Assembly: GCA_003586115.2 (NCBI GenBank)
Contig: QVOM02000101.1
Location: 29,667,289 to 29,731,288, forward strand
Direction of reading: 5' to 3'
DNA: 64,000 nucleotides
Origin: Salvator merianae
Taxonomy: Eukaryota; Chordata; Lepidosauria; Squamata; Teiidae
Positions 33,047 through 45,035 of the stretch are shown here, one piece after another. The notes under the pieces were generated by a model. That model was given only the letters and a program-made list of their open reading frames with translations. It ran no database searches and was not told the origin of the DNA. The position numbers and the translations under genes were made by a program. How positions within the stretch are numbered: position 1 is the stretch's first letter; each line of letters begins with the position of its first letter.

Positions 33047-35246
33047 TATGACTTTTTTTGTTGCCCCTGCTTTTTTCATGGAATATAAACAAAAAAATCT
33101 TACTAACAGCAGTAGCAAAAGCTTTATTGACAGACCATAAACAAATATTGTATGCGAACATTAAACCAAGCACTTGCCACAGCTACATCTAATTGCAATA
33201 AAACCTTACCCATATGAATTTTAATGGCACTTACTTATTAGTGGACCAACATAAGCAAGGAACAGTAAGGAAACAGAAAGTCCACTTGTTTCACCATTTC
33301 CTATTTTGGGAAGATATTCACCATATGCACAGTCGATCCCTTAAGCACTGTTGTCATTATGGAAAAATGGATAACCTTTACAGAGTTAATACCTATTGTT
33401 AGAAAGTCTACATTTAATTCACCAAGACTTAGATCAATTTTTGTCTTTGCCTCTCACAGAGCATTTTGTATAGACCATGTTTTGTATTATGTTTGAGTAG
33501 CCTGTCCGTGGCTATATGTACTTTAAAAATGTCTCATAGTAATGAACTGATCAAAGACCTGGGTCTCTTCTGCAGAAAACTCAGGATTTTCACAATACCT
33601 CAGTGTTTAGTATCATTAGGCAGAAGTGATTCCTTATTTACAGCTATGCACCAACCAAAGTTTTTTTCTTCTAGAATCCTTGGTCATGTCCTTGGGGTCC
33701 CACTAGAACATTTTGTGCACACCATCCTGTATGGGATAAGACATTATAGTTAGCTGCAACTTGAAAATGCTGTATTCCAGTCAGTACATTGCACTATAGT
33801 CCATCTGTAGAGAGAACATGGACCATGGGTTAGACATTTCATTGGGCATCCGGAAACAATGCTGGAATACACTGTTTCTGGACACCCAGCCAAAATAGCA
33901 CTGGTCGGAAAATTTGGAGGCCAAAAACTTTTGATCCTGGCCTCTGAAGTTGGGTCAGGATGGGCTATGTGCAATGTGCATGGTCCTTGGCATAAGCCAG
34001 GGGCAGCACGGATGGACCAAATTGCCTGCTTTGGCAACAGGGCAGCAATAGTCCATGCTGTGCATAAAGGCCCCTTCCTGCTATTCTGTCTAGTATTAAG
34101 TCCTGAAATAAAGCAGTCTGTCCTGAACCCAGAGGATGCCAAAATACTTGTCTGAATCAAAGAAAGGATCTGTTGTAACTCTTACACTAAATCTTCCACA
34201 AAGACTGGTGTTGAACAGAACAACAAACAAAAGTCATTGTGGTGGATTGGAAGATATTCTGTAAAATGAAATGCATTGTTCTTACATGGGTGATAAGTGC
34301 TCAGCTGCAGATAGTGCTCAGTAGGCATCTGGTAGAAAATTTGTCTTTTCTAAAACATGTGTCTATACCATAAACTATAGTGTCAGCCCAGCAAGGTAAT
34401 TTAATTAGGTCTATGGAGAGTATATTGAACAAAAGAAGCATCTAACTTGTGGCCACATGGTGAAGGTGTCAGGTTTATATGCAAAAAGGGTATTATAAGT
34501 CAAGCTGTTGAGTGGTAAAAAATAGAGCCTTTCAACTGAGATGCAGGTAATACACACAGCAAATACACAGGAGTCAGCAGGTCGTTCTTCACACTCTCAG
34601 AGGTGTAAATCCAGTGTGAATATTGCAGATAGAGCTTGGCTGAAATCAATCAATTTGCACAGAAGTAAAACCAGGCCAGAAGTGAGCTATAGCCAAGCTG
34701 ACTGAATACACAGTGAAACATCAACTACAGAAACTACACTTTTTCTTATGTCTTTTATTGTCCTTTCTTAGACCACAACAGGTTTTGCAGGAAAATTATT
34801 CACTTCTATTAGTCTACTTTCCAGATTTAGAACAGCATGCTTGCTTTGAAGATTTAGTTTTCTGTCTTTAATGTGAGATGAATTTTAGCTGTTTGTGTGC
34901 AGTTATATAAAAGAGGAAGAGGAGGAATTAAGGATGGATTTTTTTTATGATACTGAGAGTGAAATTGATATTAACTGCTGATTAACTAATTTTAATGTTG
35001 TATATGCAGCATTCAAATTAAGTACTTTTGCTTTTTAGCATCATTTGCTCTCGACAGAAGTGTGTTTGCTTGCTTCTTTTTATAGAACAAAATGAATAAA
35101 AATGATATTTTAAATAAAATAATTTTCAAAAATCACCTCCAGCACACATCTCTAATCTACCTCCATGTTTTCTTTCTCTGATGCACTTTTCCCTCCATAC
35201 TGTACTTTTATTTGGTTCCTATTTCTCTCTAACAAAGACATTCTGG
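33047..35246. other. Unassigned stretch with a small palindrome
   Basis: GGGCATCCGGAAACA and its inverted form TGTTTCTGGACACCC lie at about 33844-33888. Frames overlap on both strands at 33750-34160 (136 codons minus, 98 codons plus) without a recognisable domain, so a decayed palindromic element is more likely than a gene. Confidence 0.4.
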
Positions 35247-35401
35247 CCTTTTCTGCATTGGACCTTTCTCTGGATTACATCCCAGAATAGGAGTCTGTCA
35301 TCTGCATGCTGGTGCAGACCATGGCAGGCCCTGCCCAGATATGGATGGCAGATCCTTATTCTAGGATATAATCCAGAATGAGGCCCAGTGCAGAAAGGGC
35401 C
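35247..35401. mobile_element. Palindromic MITE family H, copy 4
   Basis: Ends GGCCTTTTCTGCATTGG and CAGTGCAGAAAGGGCC with the family arms GGATTACATCCCAGAATAGG and CTAGGATATAATCCAG. The centre is shorter than in other copies. Confidence 0.8.
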
Positions 35402-35519
35402 AATGAAAATTCCTTTGTCTATTGCCCTCATTTCTTTTCCTTCAATGGAATGATCAGCATACACTTCTGAGCTCTACAGTCTCTGCAAATTTGATAATGG
35501 TCTACCGTATTTGTTTGTT

Positions 35520-35622
35520 TCCTTATTTATTCATATATACCTTGCTCTACTGTCTTCTGGTGCTCATAGTAGCTTCCAGAAAGTTGCAACATACAAAATC
35601 AAAGTTTAAATTAAAAATGTTG
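35520..35622 (-). repeat. LINE 3'-tail-like fragment
   Basis: CTTATTTATTCATATATACC followed by TTGCTCTACTGTC..TCATAGTAGCTTCCA is a degraded reversed LINE tail. Confidence 0.4.
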
Positions 35623-35624
35623 AG

Positions 35625-35625
35625 G

Positions 35626-35692
<67 letters not shown>
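35625..35692. repeat. (AT)n(GA)n compound microsatellite
   Basis: About 14 AT dinucleotides followed by about 20 GA dinucleotides. The alternating Tyr-Ile and Arg-Glu frames are artefacts. Confidence 0.97.
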
Positions 35693-35696
<4 letters not shown>

Positions 35697-37289
35697 TAAA
35701 TGTTGTTTAAAACCTTCAACACACAATGTTGCAGAGATGCCAACCAGAAGAATCCACTCCTGAAGACTAAAACAAGAACTGGATGTCTCCTGACCAACTG
35801 CATGGTCACCAGTATGGTGGCATGACATCTAAGTACCAGTGCTTGCATGGAACAGTTTTAACACACTGGTTTATGAATCAATCTAAATGTTTCTTCTACA
35901 TATGTTCCAAAACTGATAAGTGCCAGTATTCATATGCAAACTCTAATGTCCCCAGATGAATGTTGTGACTATCTCACAACAGATGCATATTTCTATGCTA
36001 TTTGGGCATATGAGAGATTGCTGACAATCACTTTTCAAAGTTATTTTCAGTCTCATGTGTTCATTCTAACAAGAAATCTGAACTTATTTTAGTCAGCTCT
36101 GGGGTATTCACTGCTAGCAGCTAGACCTGAATGCAATTAAGCTGTAAATTAAATCAGAAACCTAGCTTTCAGTGGTTCTCAAGGGACCAAAATTAGGAAA
36201 GAAAGCTTTCGCAAACCACTGAAGATATTATATGAATTGTTGATGTTAATAAGAGTTAAGGGCATTCAGCTAAAGTTGTAAGCACTTACCTTCTCTCTGG
36301 ATTTGGCTTGAAATGACCAAACTTGTTAAATAATTGGATTAGACTGATGCAAACTTAAAGTAACTGTGCTTAATTGTATTCAACTGTCTTTGATTTCCAA
36401 ACAAGGGTGCTAAGGATACAAATGTTTGCTGAAAAGATTACTAATTAAATGCAACTAATAGTAATAATATAGCATCTAGAATGAACAAACTTAAGAACAA
36501 GGAAACAAATGACATCTGAGATCTTGAACTTATGCCAAGTGGCTCCACACATAGAGAAGCATATGCACCAAAACATATACAAAAATATGCAGTAAGCTAA
36601 TGAGGCTCTAATTTTCCTGGTCTGCAGTAGGAAGGAAAGAGCAACAGAAATGTAGTGGAAAAATTATATATAATGTGTCTTGGTGCCTCTAAGTATTTAA
36701 GTTCTTTGTGGCTTTTTTCAAGCGAGCTCTCATAACCTGAATTCTGGAGCATGAACATAGCTATGCACACAAGTGTTGCATAGCTATGTTCAAAGATTCC
36801 AGTTATGCAGGAAGATTACAAGAGAAGCACTGGGATTCAAAAAAATACATATTTCTGTGATAAAATCTGCCTGACTCACAGACCTCCAAACACAAAACTG
36901 GTGATAAGGAAACACAATATGATGAAAGCAAGAAAAAAGAGACAGAGAGAGAGAGAATAAATGAAAATAACAACAACAATTAAACAGCTACAAACACCCT
37001 GCAGAATGATAAAGTGTGCAACTAAAACTCATATTTCACTACCATTAGTAAAAAAAGAAGCCAGCTTCCTTGAGATTAATTTTATTCACTCATAGAAAGT
37101 GTCTACTGATAGTTTATTATGCATCTCAAAAAGGAGATCATTTCACATTCTAGGGTTATCACAAAGAAGGCCACTATGCTTTTTAACACCAAGGCATCGA
37201 CTCTGCAAACAGAGTATTACAAATAAATTTTAATTTCTAGGCAGGTGGAAGAAGGTTATTGTCTAAGGAATTTGTATAATGGATTCCCT
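35693..37289. other. Unassigned A+T-rich stretch with one hairpin
   Basis: No recognised transposon, except that the palindrome at 36733-36812 could be one. Confidence 0.4.
36733..36812. repeat. Long palindrome
   Basis: GAACATAGCTATGCA and TGCATAGCTATGTTC form a perfect inner stem around ACACAAGTGT. The outer arms ATAACCTGAATTCTGGAG and an inverted TCCAGTTATGC extend it imperfectly. Confidence 0.85.
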
Positions 37290-37515
37290 ATCTCAGGCTG
37301 CAATCCACACACATTTTAAAAAGTAGCTCAAAAGTGACATAGAGACTGCAATCTGAAAGTTGGGTACATCCTCATTTGCCCCTACTGCCATCATTTAGAA
37401 ACGATAGCAGCTATGGAGCAACTTAACAGAGGACATTTCTACCCAGTACAATTTAGCATCAGATAAAAAATGGCCACCCTCTGAGGCCAATTCCAGTCTG
37501 GTGCTAAACTGCACT
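37290..37515. repeat. Dispersed repeat family F, copy 1
   Basis: CCTCATTTGCCCCTACTGCCATC, a GATAGCAG segment and TCTGGTGCTAAACTGCAC follow the same order as in 41725-41960. Boundaries and type are unknown. Confidence 0.35.
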
Positions 37516-37528
37516 AAGTGGAAACTTT

Positions 37529-40105
37529 TACTCTTTCTTCATGGTATGGACTGTCCTGCACTGTTCTGCCCTGGGCTATGGATAGCCCACTCCAAGGGCA
37601 GTCCTCATTGTGGACTCTGAAGCTACTGGCTAGGACTTTTTTGACTGGGATTCCAAAAATGGATCAGTCACTCCCGTCCACCGCAGGGGTGTGGGTCAGA
37701 TTGTAATGGCCCACCCACAGAGCAAGATGGAATCTGAAGGATTCCTGAATACTCTAGGGGATTTTCCGGATGGCATGGCCAGCGCTCCTGTCAAAGCCCT
37801 GGTCTCTCTGTGGAACAGGGAGATCCTGTGGGCCCTCAACATAATTGCTCCGAGCGTCCTCACCCAGCCAGTAGAGCTCAAGGGGCTCCATGGTTTAATG
37901 GGGACCTAAGAGTGATGAAACAGGAGGGGCGACGACTGGAGCATCGGTGGTGAAAATCGCGAAGTGGACCTGACTGGGCATGGGTTAGAGCTCATTATCA
38001 AGCCTACCACATGGTGGTGAAGGTGGTGAAGAAGGCATACTTCTCTGCTGCCATCACATCTGCAAGTAGCCATCCCATAGAGCCTTTCTGGGTAGTGAAC
38101 AGCCTAGTGTCCTCTGATAGGGGGGCAGAGGCTGAACTGACCCCAGATATCTGCTGTGAAATTTTCATAAGGCACTTTAGGGACAAAGTTGCTCAGATTC
38201 ATTTGGGATTGGATACCACACTTGAACAGTATCCTGTGGAGGTGTCCAGGGCTCCGGTTTGTCAGTTTTTGATGGATCAGTTTGAGTTGTTGTGGTCTGA
38301 GGATACGGACAGGCTGCTTGCAGGAATGCGGCCTACCACCTGCCTCCTAGACCTCTGACCGCCTTGGCTAATTAAATCTAGCCAGGGAGGGATGGCTGAG
38401 TGGGTCTTGAGCATTGTCAACACGTCACTGGGGGAGGGTGTAGTACCATCGTCCCTTAAAGAGGCAGTGGTCCGTCCCCTCCTTAAGAAGCCTTCCCTTG
38501 ACCCCACAGTGCTGGACAACTGTCACCCAGTAGCTAGCATCCCTTTCCTGGGCAAGATCTTGGAGACAGTGGTGGTGAGGCAACAGCAGACATTCCTGGA
38601 GGATACTGATTATCTAGACCCATTTCAATCCAGTTTCAGGCTGGGCTACAGCACAGAGACTGCCTTGGTCACCCTGATGGATGACCTACTTTGAGAGAGG
38701 GACAGGGGCCATGCCTCCTTGCTGGTTCTCCTGGACCTATTGGCTGCATTTGATACCAGAAACCATGGTATCCTCCTGGACCGACTTTGGGGGCTGGGCC
38801 TTTGGGACACTGTCCTGCAATGGCTTGAGTCCTTTCTCTGGGGGAGGTGTCAGAGAGTGGTGGTAGGTGGCCAATGCTCACAGCCATGGGAACTCCCTTG
38901 CAGGGTTCCTCAGGGCTCAGGGTTGTCCCCACTACTGTTTAACATCTACATGCAGCCGCTTTGGAAGGTCATTAGGGAGTTTGGGGTTGGGTGCCGTCAA
39001 TATGCAGATGACACCCAGCTCTACCTCTCAATTCCAGCAGAGTCAGGTGATGCACTCTCTGTGCTGGACTCCTGTCTGGGGGTGGTGTCGGGCTGGATGA
39101 GGATGAATAAATTCCAACTGAATCCAGACAAAATGGATGTTCTGTGGGTTCAGAGTCCCTGTGTTCTGGTCATCTCGGGACACCCAGTGCTGGATGGGAA
39201 TGTTCTTCCCCTAAGGGACTGGGTGAGAGACCTGGGGGTCCTTCTGGATTCATTGCTGTCCCTTGAATTACATGTGGAGCGGTGGCCAGGGATGCCTACT
39301 AGAGGCTCCGACTGTTTTGGCAGCTTTGTCCATATTTGGACGTGGGGGACCTGGCCACAGTTCTGCATGACCTGGTAACCTCCCGTTTGGACTACTGTAA
39401 TGCACTCTACATGAGGCTATGTTTGAAGACAGTCTGGAAACTGGAGCTCGTCCAGAATGCAGCAGCTCATCTGCTGTCGGGTCAACCAGGCTGTGCGCAT
39501 ATCTCGCCAGTTCTAAAAAGTCTTCACTGGCTTCCAATACGTTTCCAGACTCAGTTCAAAGTGTTGACTTTGGTCTATAAAGTGCTAAATGGTTTGGGCC
39601 CTGCCTACCTGAAGGAGCACCTCCACGCATACGTGCCTGCCCGCACACTGAGGTGACGGGGGAGTCTCTCCTGGTAGTCCCTGTCCCTGTATTAGTGCGG
39701 GGGATGGGGGTGAGGAGGAGGATTTTCTCTGTGGCTGCCCCCAGGTTGTGAAACAGCCTCCCTACCGAGATTCGCCAGGCACCATCCCTGTTTGGGTTTC
39801 GGTGCCTGCTAAAGACCTTTCTCTTTGCCCAGGCTTATGATCCTTGACCCTCTGAGAAGCCCCCCTCTTTGCTCCTGGACTGCTGTTATCGTTGGGAGAG
39901 GGTGGGCTGTGGTGGGGTGCCATGTCATTTTTTTATAATGTTTCTATAATTTTTTATATTATTTTTTTACTGTATAGTTTTATAAGCTTTGTAATGCTGT
40001 TTGTACGGTGTTTTATAACATTTTTATGGTGTTTTATTGTATTAGTTTTTTAGTATGTTTTGTAAGCTGCCCTAGAACCTCTCGGTATAGGGCGGGGTAG
40101 AAATT
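37529..40105 (+). pseudogene. L2-type (CR1/L2 superclade) LINE, 5'-truncated and inactivated
   Basis: The reading passes through the linker after the endonuclease (PW/GDLRVMKQ-like with GRRLEHRW near 37900-37950) and a KKAYFSAAI..SHP segment (from 38028). It then enters the RT domain: KEAVVRPLLKKPSLDPTVLDN (38458), LLVLLDLLAAFD motif A (38720), VPQGSGLSPLLFNIYM motif B (38906) and QYADDTQLYLS motif C (38998), with the catalytic YADD intact. A C-terminal part follows (LVTSRLDYCNALY to GLGPAYLKEHL, 39370-39620), then a 3' UTR with CGGTATAGGGCGGG near the end. Defects seen: in-frame stops at 38356, 38692 and 39300, a frame change near 39275, and frame changes upstream of 38000. The endonuclease is mostly missing. 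It is the best-preserved retrotransposon in the window. Confidence 0.9.
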
Positions 40106-40492
40106 GAAATTTCTAGCACTGCTTCCATGTGCCTGACTGAGACGACACCAGCCATGATATACCAGAACACAGAGACATGCTATTTGCATGCCCTTCATGG
40201 CCTGCTATACTGTCAGTAGTCTGTTGGTGCACCTCTATTAATTGGGTCAGGATACAGCACCATTTTGGTGTCAAGCCTCCCTCCATAGTTCTGTCCAGTG
40301 TGGATGGAACATGTTACCAGGTGTGAGGCCTTTGCTAGGTTACATCAGCATGCAGATAGCAGAGGTCAAGCATGGCCCGTGGACTGGTATACTGGCCAAT
40401 GTAGAAAGGGCCTTTGAAGTGATCGTAGAATGTAGGCTTTCATGGCTGGTTTCAGTCTCATTTGTAGCAGTTTTTGAGCTCTTGTGCTATTT
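40106..40492. other. Unassigned stretch
   Basis: CAATGTAGAAAGGGCC at 40400-40415 resembles a family H right end and GCATGCAGATAGCAG occurs upstream, so a degraded family H relative is possible. The left end is not found. Confidence 0.35.
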
Positions 40493-40697
40493 CCCATAGT
40501 TCTTCAGAGAACCTAAGCTTTCAGATACAGCTACAATATCCATCTTCAGCAGATTTGACTTTGAAAGAGTCAAAAACAACTGACAAGGTCCAGCACACCA
40601 TCAGTTGTTTTTTACTCTTCCAGAGGCCAAATCTTCTGAAGGTCGATATCATAGATATATCCAAAAGCTTAGGTTCTCAGAAGAACTACGGAACATG
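40493..40697. repeat. Long palindrome with arms of about 95 bp
   Basis: GAGAACCTAAGCTTTC on the left is inverted on the right (AAGCTTAGGTTCTC). TAGTTCTTC, AGCAGATTTG, GAGTCAAAAACAACTGA and their inverted forms continue the arms to a short loop near 40590-40600. Outer identity is imperfect. It is probably a fold-back MITE. Confidence 0.8.
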
Positions 40698-41514
40698 GCA
40701 CAACAACCCAAAAAACTGCTACAGGTGAGGCCTTTGAAACTGTTGCATTTTCATCTGCAGCTTCAAAGGATTGGGAATTGAGTGGCACCAACCATGTAAA
40801 CAGCATACTTCCCACCCCTCTGGAGCCTCCCACCACAGAGACTAACTTTTTAACAGCCTTCTGAATACAGCACCCAATCCACCTCTAATGCACATGATAG
40901 GACATAAAATGTACTCTGAAAGTCCATTTAATTACCTTTAATGTGAATTAGACAGAGACATTAGCATGTGACAGCTATTGCTTCTGTTTCTGCTTCTGCT
41001 TTGCTTTCTGATGTGTGTGGATGCAGCCTCAAAGAGAGAAAAAATGAAACACAGTATCAGTGTGCCTGGCAGCTGCTATCACCATAAGAATTATATCCTT
41101 TATGGGTCTTTTGATTTCTGTGTACATGTGCAAACTGATATGCCTAATAGGGTATTGCTGGTTGGCATGGTGGATGCTTCTGACTATTTTTAACATCCAC
41201 CCTGTTGTATGCCAACATAAAGTGTTTCATAAAGCCTTCCACAGTAATTCCTTAAAACTAAGGTAGGATCATGACAATTTATGTCCAAGTCATTTGGGGC
41301 TTGAACTGACAATGAATTACCAAACCTGTATGATCTGGTAAGATCATATTATAGTGATCAGCAGATCCGCCATAAATTTATCACTTAAATACTGCAACAC
41401 TCAGTTGCCTTTAGAATTAACTCAGGATCCAGCCAAGATTATCAGCAGGATCTAGCTAAGACTTTATCACTTAAATACTGTATATTGAGTTGTGTTAAGA
41501 ATTACTCAGAAACT
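40698..41514. other. Unassigned stretch
   Basis: A TATCACTTAAATACTG word recurs at 41379 and 41466 with flanking similarity, an imperfect direct repeat. No gene is recognised. Confidence 0.4.
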
Positions 41515-41705
41515 CCAGTTGTGCCAGAATAGAGCCTCAAGGCTACCAACACAGACTTTGAACTTTGAACACATCACACCAGTACTTCAGTGATTGCACT
41601 GCCTTCATGTCTGTTTCTAGGCATAATGTAAAGTGCTGGTCTTAGCTTTTAAAGTCTTATCTGAAACAGCTGACTTTGAGCATCCCTGGGGCCTGACAGG
41701 CAAAT
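41515..41705 (+). repeat. L2-type LINE fragment
   Basis: CATCACACCAGTACTTCAGTG followed by GCACTGCC..AATGTAAAGTGCTGGTC..AAAGTCTTATCTGAAAC matches the L2 segment at 39490-39610 (CACTGGCTTCC..CAAAGTGTTGACTT..AAAGTGCTAAA). Confidence 0.65.
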
Positions 41706-41724
41706 ATTTCCACCCCCATCAGGG

Positions 41725-41960
41725 CCAATGGCAAAAGTTCCTCAGAGCTGCTAGCCGATGTATGGAGCATGATAAACTGCTTTAAAGGCATATTGCACCC
41801 TCATTTGCCTTCACTGTCTTGTAAAGTGATGGTAGCAGAGGTGAATTACTTGGGAGGGGGAGCATTGGAAAGAAACTGGCTGACATTTGGGCCTGGTGCT
41901 AAATCACACAGAATCCTCACAGCTGCAGAATGAAAGTTTCAGAGGCGGTGCAGGATAGGA
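41725..41960. repeat. Dispersed repeat family F, copy 2
   Basis: GCACCCTCATTTGCCTTCACTGTC, GATGGTAGCAG and CCTGGTGCTAAATCACAC correspond in order to 37290-37515. Confidence 0.35.
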
Positions 41961-42003
41961 AAAGAACACACCTCCCACAGCTGCAGCTGTCTGGATGCAA
42001 AGT

Positions 42004-42032
42004 CTCCCTCCCTCCCTCCCTCCCTCCCTCCC
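42004..42032. repeat. (CCCT)n microsatellite
   Basis: Seven CCCT units. Confidence 0.95.
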
Positions 42033-43354
42033 AAGTGCAGTGATGAGCAGACACTGCATCTTCATGGTACATTGGAAACTCCATAAAGGTGTTGTGTGGG
42101 TCCTGTCTTTGAGAGTGTGGTTAGCCCTCTCTGAGTCCTACTGGCATAGGGCAACACAATCTGCATCCATTACTCTCCCAGCTGCAGGTAATGAGTTCTG
42201 AAATGGCAAATAACAATTTTAGGGGTAGGGCATGAATGAAGTAATCTGGTTCATCTAGTTTGATATTGACACCACTTACTGGCAGCATCTCTCTAGGATT
42301 CTAGATGTGTATCCCTTCAAGCCCTACCTGAAGATGCCAAAGATTAAGCTTAGCTCATCTTTATGCAAAAAGATTTTTGGTTCAGATCTGTAGAAGTATG
42401 CTGCCATATGCCATCTACTCATGCTTTATTGCATAGCTTTTAAAACCAAAATCAAAACTTAAAAGGAAACAAACAAAAAACTCACATATAAATATGTTCA
42501 CTCGGATAGTAACCTTTCTAGAAAGTACATATAATTTGACATACACCCAAAATTCTTTGTTCATTACAGCTTTCTATTTTAAAATTGGAAATGCAAATAA
42601 TCGACAGCCACAATGCAAACTGTTGAATGACGGGCATGTTTGTTGCACTATAAGGATCATTAGTAATTGAAAGGATGGAAGCATAATTTGATAATGGATT
42701 TTTTCAAATGAGCAAAGCACTTTCATGTGTGCTTGCAAAGGCAAGTGAAATGCCATAAGAACTATCACATTAATATTGCCAGCCTTTGATTTGGAATCTT
42801 TTACTAAAGAATAACTGACAAAAGTAAGATGAATAGAACTAAAGGGACAGCAGATGACCAACTGTCAACAGGGCCTGCAATTCAGAATAGATGTTCCAGA
42901 TGTTCAATTATTCCATGAATCAGTTAAGCTGGAGCACTTGGATAGGAGCCAGGTTAATTTCTGATGTTTTATTTGCTTCAGAGACTAAAAACCAAAGCTG
43001 CCTTTTAATGCCACCACATTCAGCAAGGGGGCTGGTGGGAAGGAAATGATGGTGACTCACACTTTTTTATTTCAATCTGTTTTTTTGTCCTAAGGAAGAA
43101 TCTACAACTCTCCGCCATTTAATGATCTGGGTACTGCAGGTGCAATAATCCCTGTAAAATCAAACAGTAAATGCATGAATTCATCTGCTTTAAGGGACTT
43201 CATTGCTAGACTTCAATAGAAAAAGAAACCATGTCATTGGCCAAATTAACATAGTACCAGGATACCAGTAAGAGCTGGCTAGCTCCAACACCTAACTCAC
43301 TAAGATGTGCTGAGGTGTCCACCAGTTATCCAGTCACTATGTACCTCAACAATG
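42033..43354. other. Unassigned stretch
   Basis: No repeat family or gene recognised. Confidence 0.4.
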
Positions 43355-43534
43355 GGCCTTTCTGCACTTGGCTTTATTCTGGATCATATCCCAGAACAGG
43401 GACCTGCTATCTGCATGCTAGTGGAGTCTACAGCAGGGCCTGCATGGGGTCTGCCATAGCTCCTACTAGCATACAGATGGCAGGTCCCTATTCCAGGATA
43501 TAATCTGGTATAAGGCCCAAGTGCAGAAAGGGCC
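43355..43534. mobile_element. Palindromic MITE family H, copy 5
   Basis: Ends GGCCTTTCTGCACTTGG and CAAGTGCAGAAAGGGCC with arms ATATCCCAGAACAGGGACCT and CAGGTCCCTATTCCAGGATA. The centre contains CATGCTAGTGGAG and CTACTAGCATACAG. Confidence 0.85.
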
Positions 43535-43689
43535 AGAGTCTCACAATTCATTAAGATAAAATGTAAATTGTGATTTAACAATTCTCTTGGTCACTGTGGT
43601 GATGCTCGTGTCAAAAGATTCTGTCAAATCTAAATGATGCCTGATTTTTCAGCCTGCTGAGCCAGGTTTGACTAATCTTGACTGGCAGG

Positions 43690-43775
43690 GATTGGCCACT
43701 ATTTATTTTTCTCTAACTGTAAATTGCCTTGAGACAATTTAGCATGCATATAGAAAGGCATGGTGTCAGATAGTG
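43690..43775 (+). repeat. LINE 3'-tail-like fragment
   Basis: GTAAATTGCCTTGAGACAATTT followed by TAGAAAGGCATGGTG fits a LINE 3' end of the GCCTTGAG..GAAAGGCGG type. Short match. Confidence 0.4.
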
Positions 43776-43843
43776 ATCTTTCATCTACTGTCTTATCAGC
43801 AGATGCCAGGAGCTGAGTCCGAGGTTTTCTGTATGTATACATA

Positions 43844-44033
43844 GGCCACATCTCTACTTACGGTTGGAAAAGTCCCTCACCACCCAAGATGGCACCCACA
43901 GTGGCACAAACACTTCACTATAATCATGCCTCCTCATTTCTAGAGCATGATTACAGACTATTGCAGGGTACCATTTCACACTCTGAGTTAAGGCTCTTCT
44001 ATTTACCTTCTTGCTCAGAAGTGGAGACAGATA
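43844..44033. mobile_element. MITE family C, copy 4
   Basis: Left end GGCCACATCTCTACTTACGG fits the family TIR closely. The right end AGAAGTGGAGACAG is partial. ATA occurs at 43841-43843 and 44031-44033, but the right TIR looks short, so the TSD is uncertain. Confidence 0.55.
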
Positions 44034-44171
44034 AGGTATCTTTTTCAGAAGCCACCTTGTTGGGTTAGAGGATGCCTCACCATACTTAAAAAATATCAAA
44101 TATCAAATAATTATCTTCTGTCTGAGTGGTGAGCTGCAGGAGGCAGCTGCTGAACTCTTTGAAGATGGACA

Positions 44172-44173
44172 AG

Positions 44174-44204
<31 letters not shown>

Positions 44205-44276
44205 CTTCTTCTTCTTCTTCTTCTTCTTCTTCTTCTTCTTCTTCTTCTTCTTCTTCTTCTTCCACTCCTCCTCCTC
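44172..44276. repeat. (CTT)n / (GAA)n microsatellite, about 30 units
   Basis: An uninterrupted CTT run to 44262 is followed by CCTCCTCCTCC. All three frames on each strand are open, giving the poly-Ser, poly-Glu and poly-Arg frames at 44086-44371; none is a gene. Confidence 0.98.
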
Positions 44277-44754
44277 CAATCAATCAGCTCCCATCCATCA
44301 ACAGCTTTACTCTTTTCTGTTTCCTCACTCACAGTGATCCCTGTTATCTAGGGCAGTGGGTCTTTCCCTGAGAATCCCTTTGTATACAGGATTCAGTAAG
44401 CTCACATAAGTTATTCCATAGCAGGAACATGCTACTCTCTCCTGCTCCCATCAATACAGCAACTGGAAGCTTGGCAATCAGGAAATAAGAATACAGACTA
44501 CAAGAATCTCAGAAACAACTCAGTTTTTCTTAGTCCCTTGCATACTGCCACAGTGAAACTTCTATTTAATGAGTTGTTTATAATATCAGACCATTTTTAG
44601 AAGAGCACTTTTTATTTTTATTTTTCCTCCCCTTCGTTACCACTATGGAGAAGGAGAAAAGAGAGTGCAGATGCGCAAGGGAATGAAATTGCTCTTCTTC
44701 TGAGGAGACAACCTCAGAAGGTGCATTTAGACTGTGCTACTTTGGAGTCCACCA
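44277..44754. other. Unassigned stretch
   Basis: Nothing recognised. Confidence 0.35.
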
Positions 44755-45035
44755 TGCTGCAAATATTACATTAGGGAGCTCCCCAACAAGAAACTACTAT
44801 AAAGTGGTCTCCTAAGCATTTCCAGGCTGAGGGCCACTCCAGCCATCCTTCATGGAGTCTGCTGGAGTGTCCCAAATGTTGATCAGAGCCCAGCACCATT
44901 TTGCTAGGTCCAGAAACATCCCTAGAAATGGGCTGCTTGCATCATGCTGCAAAATCCTCCCAGCCTATTAATTCAGAAGCTGGGTTGGGGGTGCAGCAGA
45001 GTAGACAGCCCCTGGTACGCACACTATCATGCCCC
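44755..45035 (+). repeat. Dispersed repeat family E, copy 2
   Basis: GAGGGCCACTCCAG, GCTGGAGTGTCCC, GCACCATTTTGCTAGG, GGGCTGCTTGCATC and AGAAGCTGGGTTGGGGG..GCAGCAG match 27728-28075 in order. Confidence 0.5.

Noticed and set aside
33859..34155. 98-codon plus frame as a gene
   Set aside because: No domain, an overlapping longer minus frame, and a palindrome inside.
44086..44371. Poly-Glu, poly-Arg and poly-Ser proteins
   Set aside because: All six frames are open through a CTT/GAA repeat; this is simple-sequence translation.
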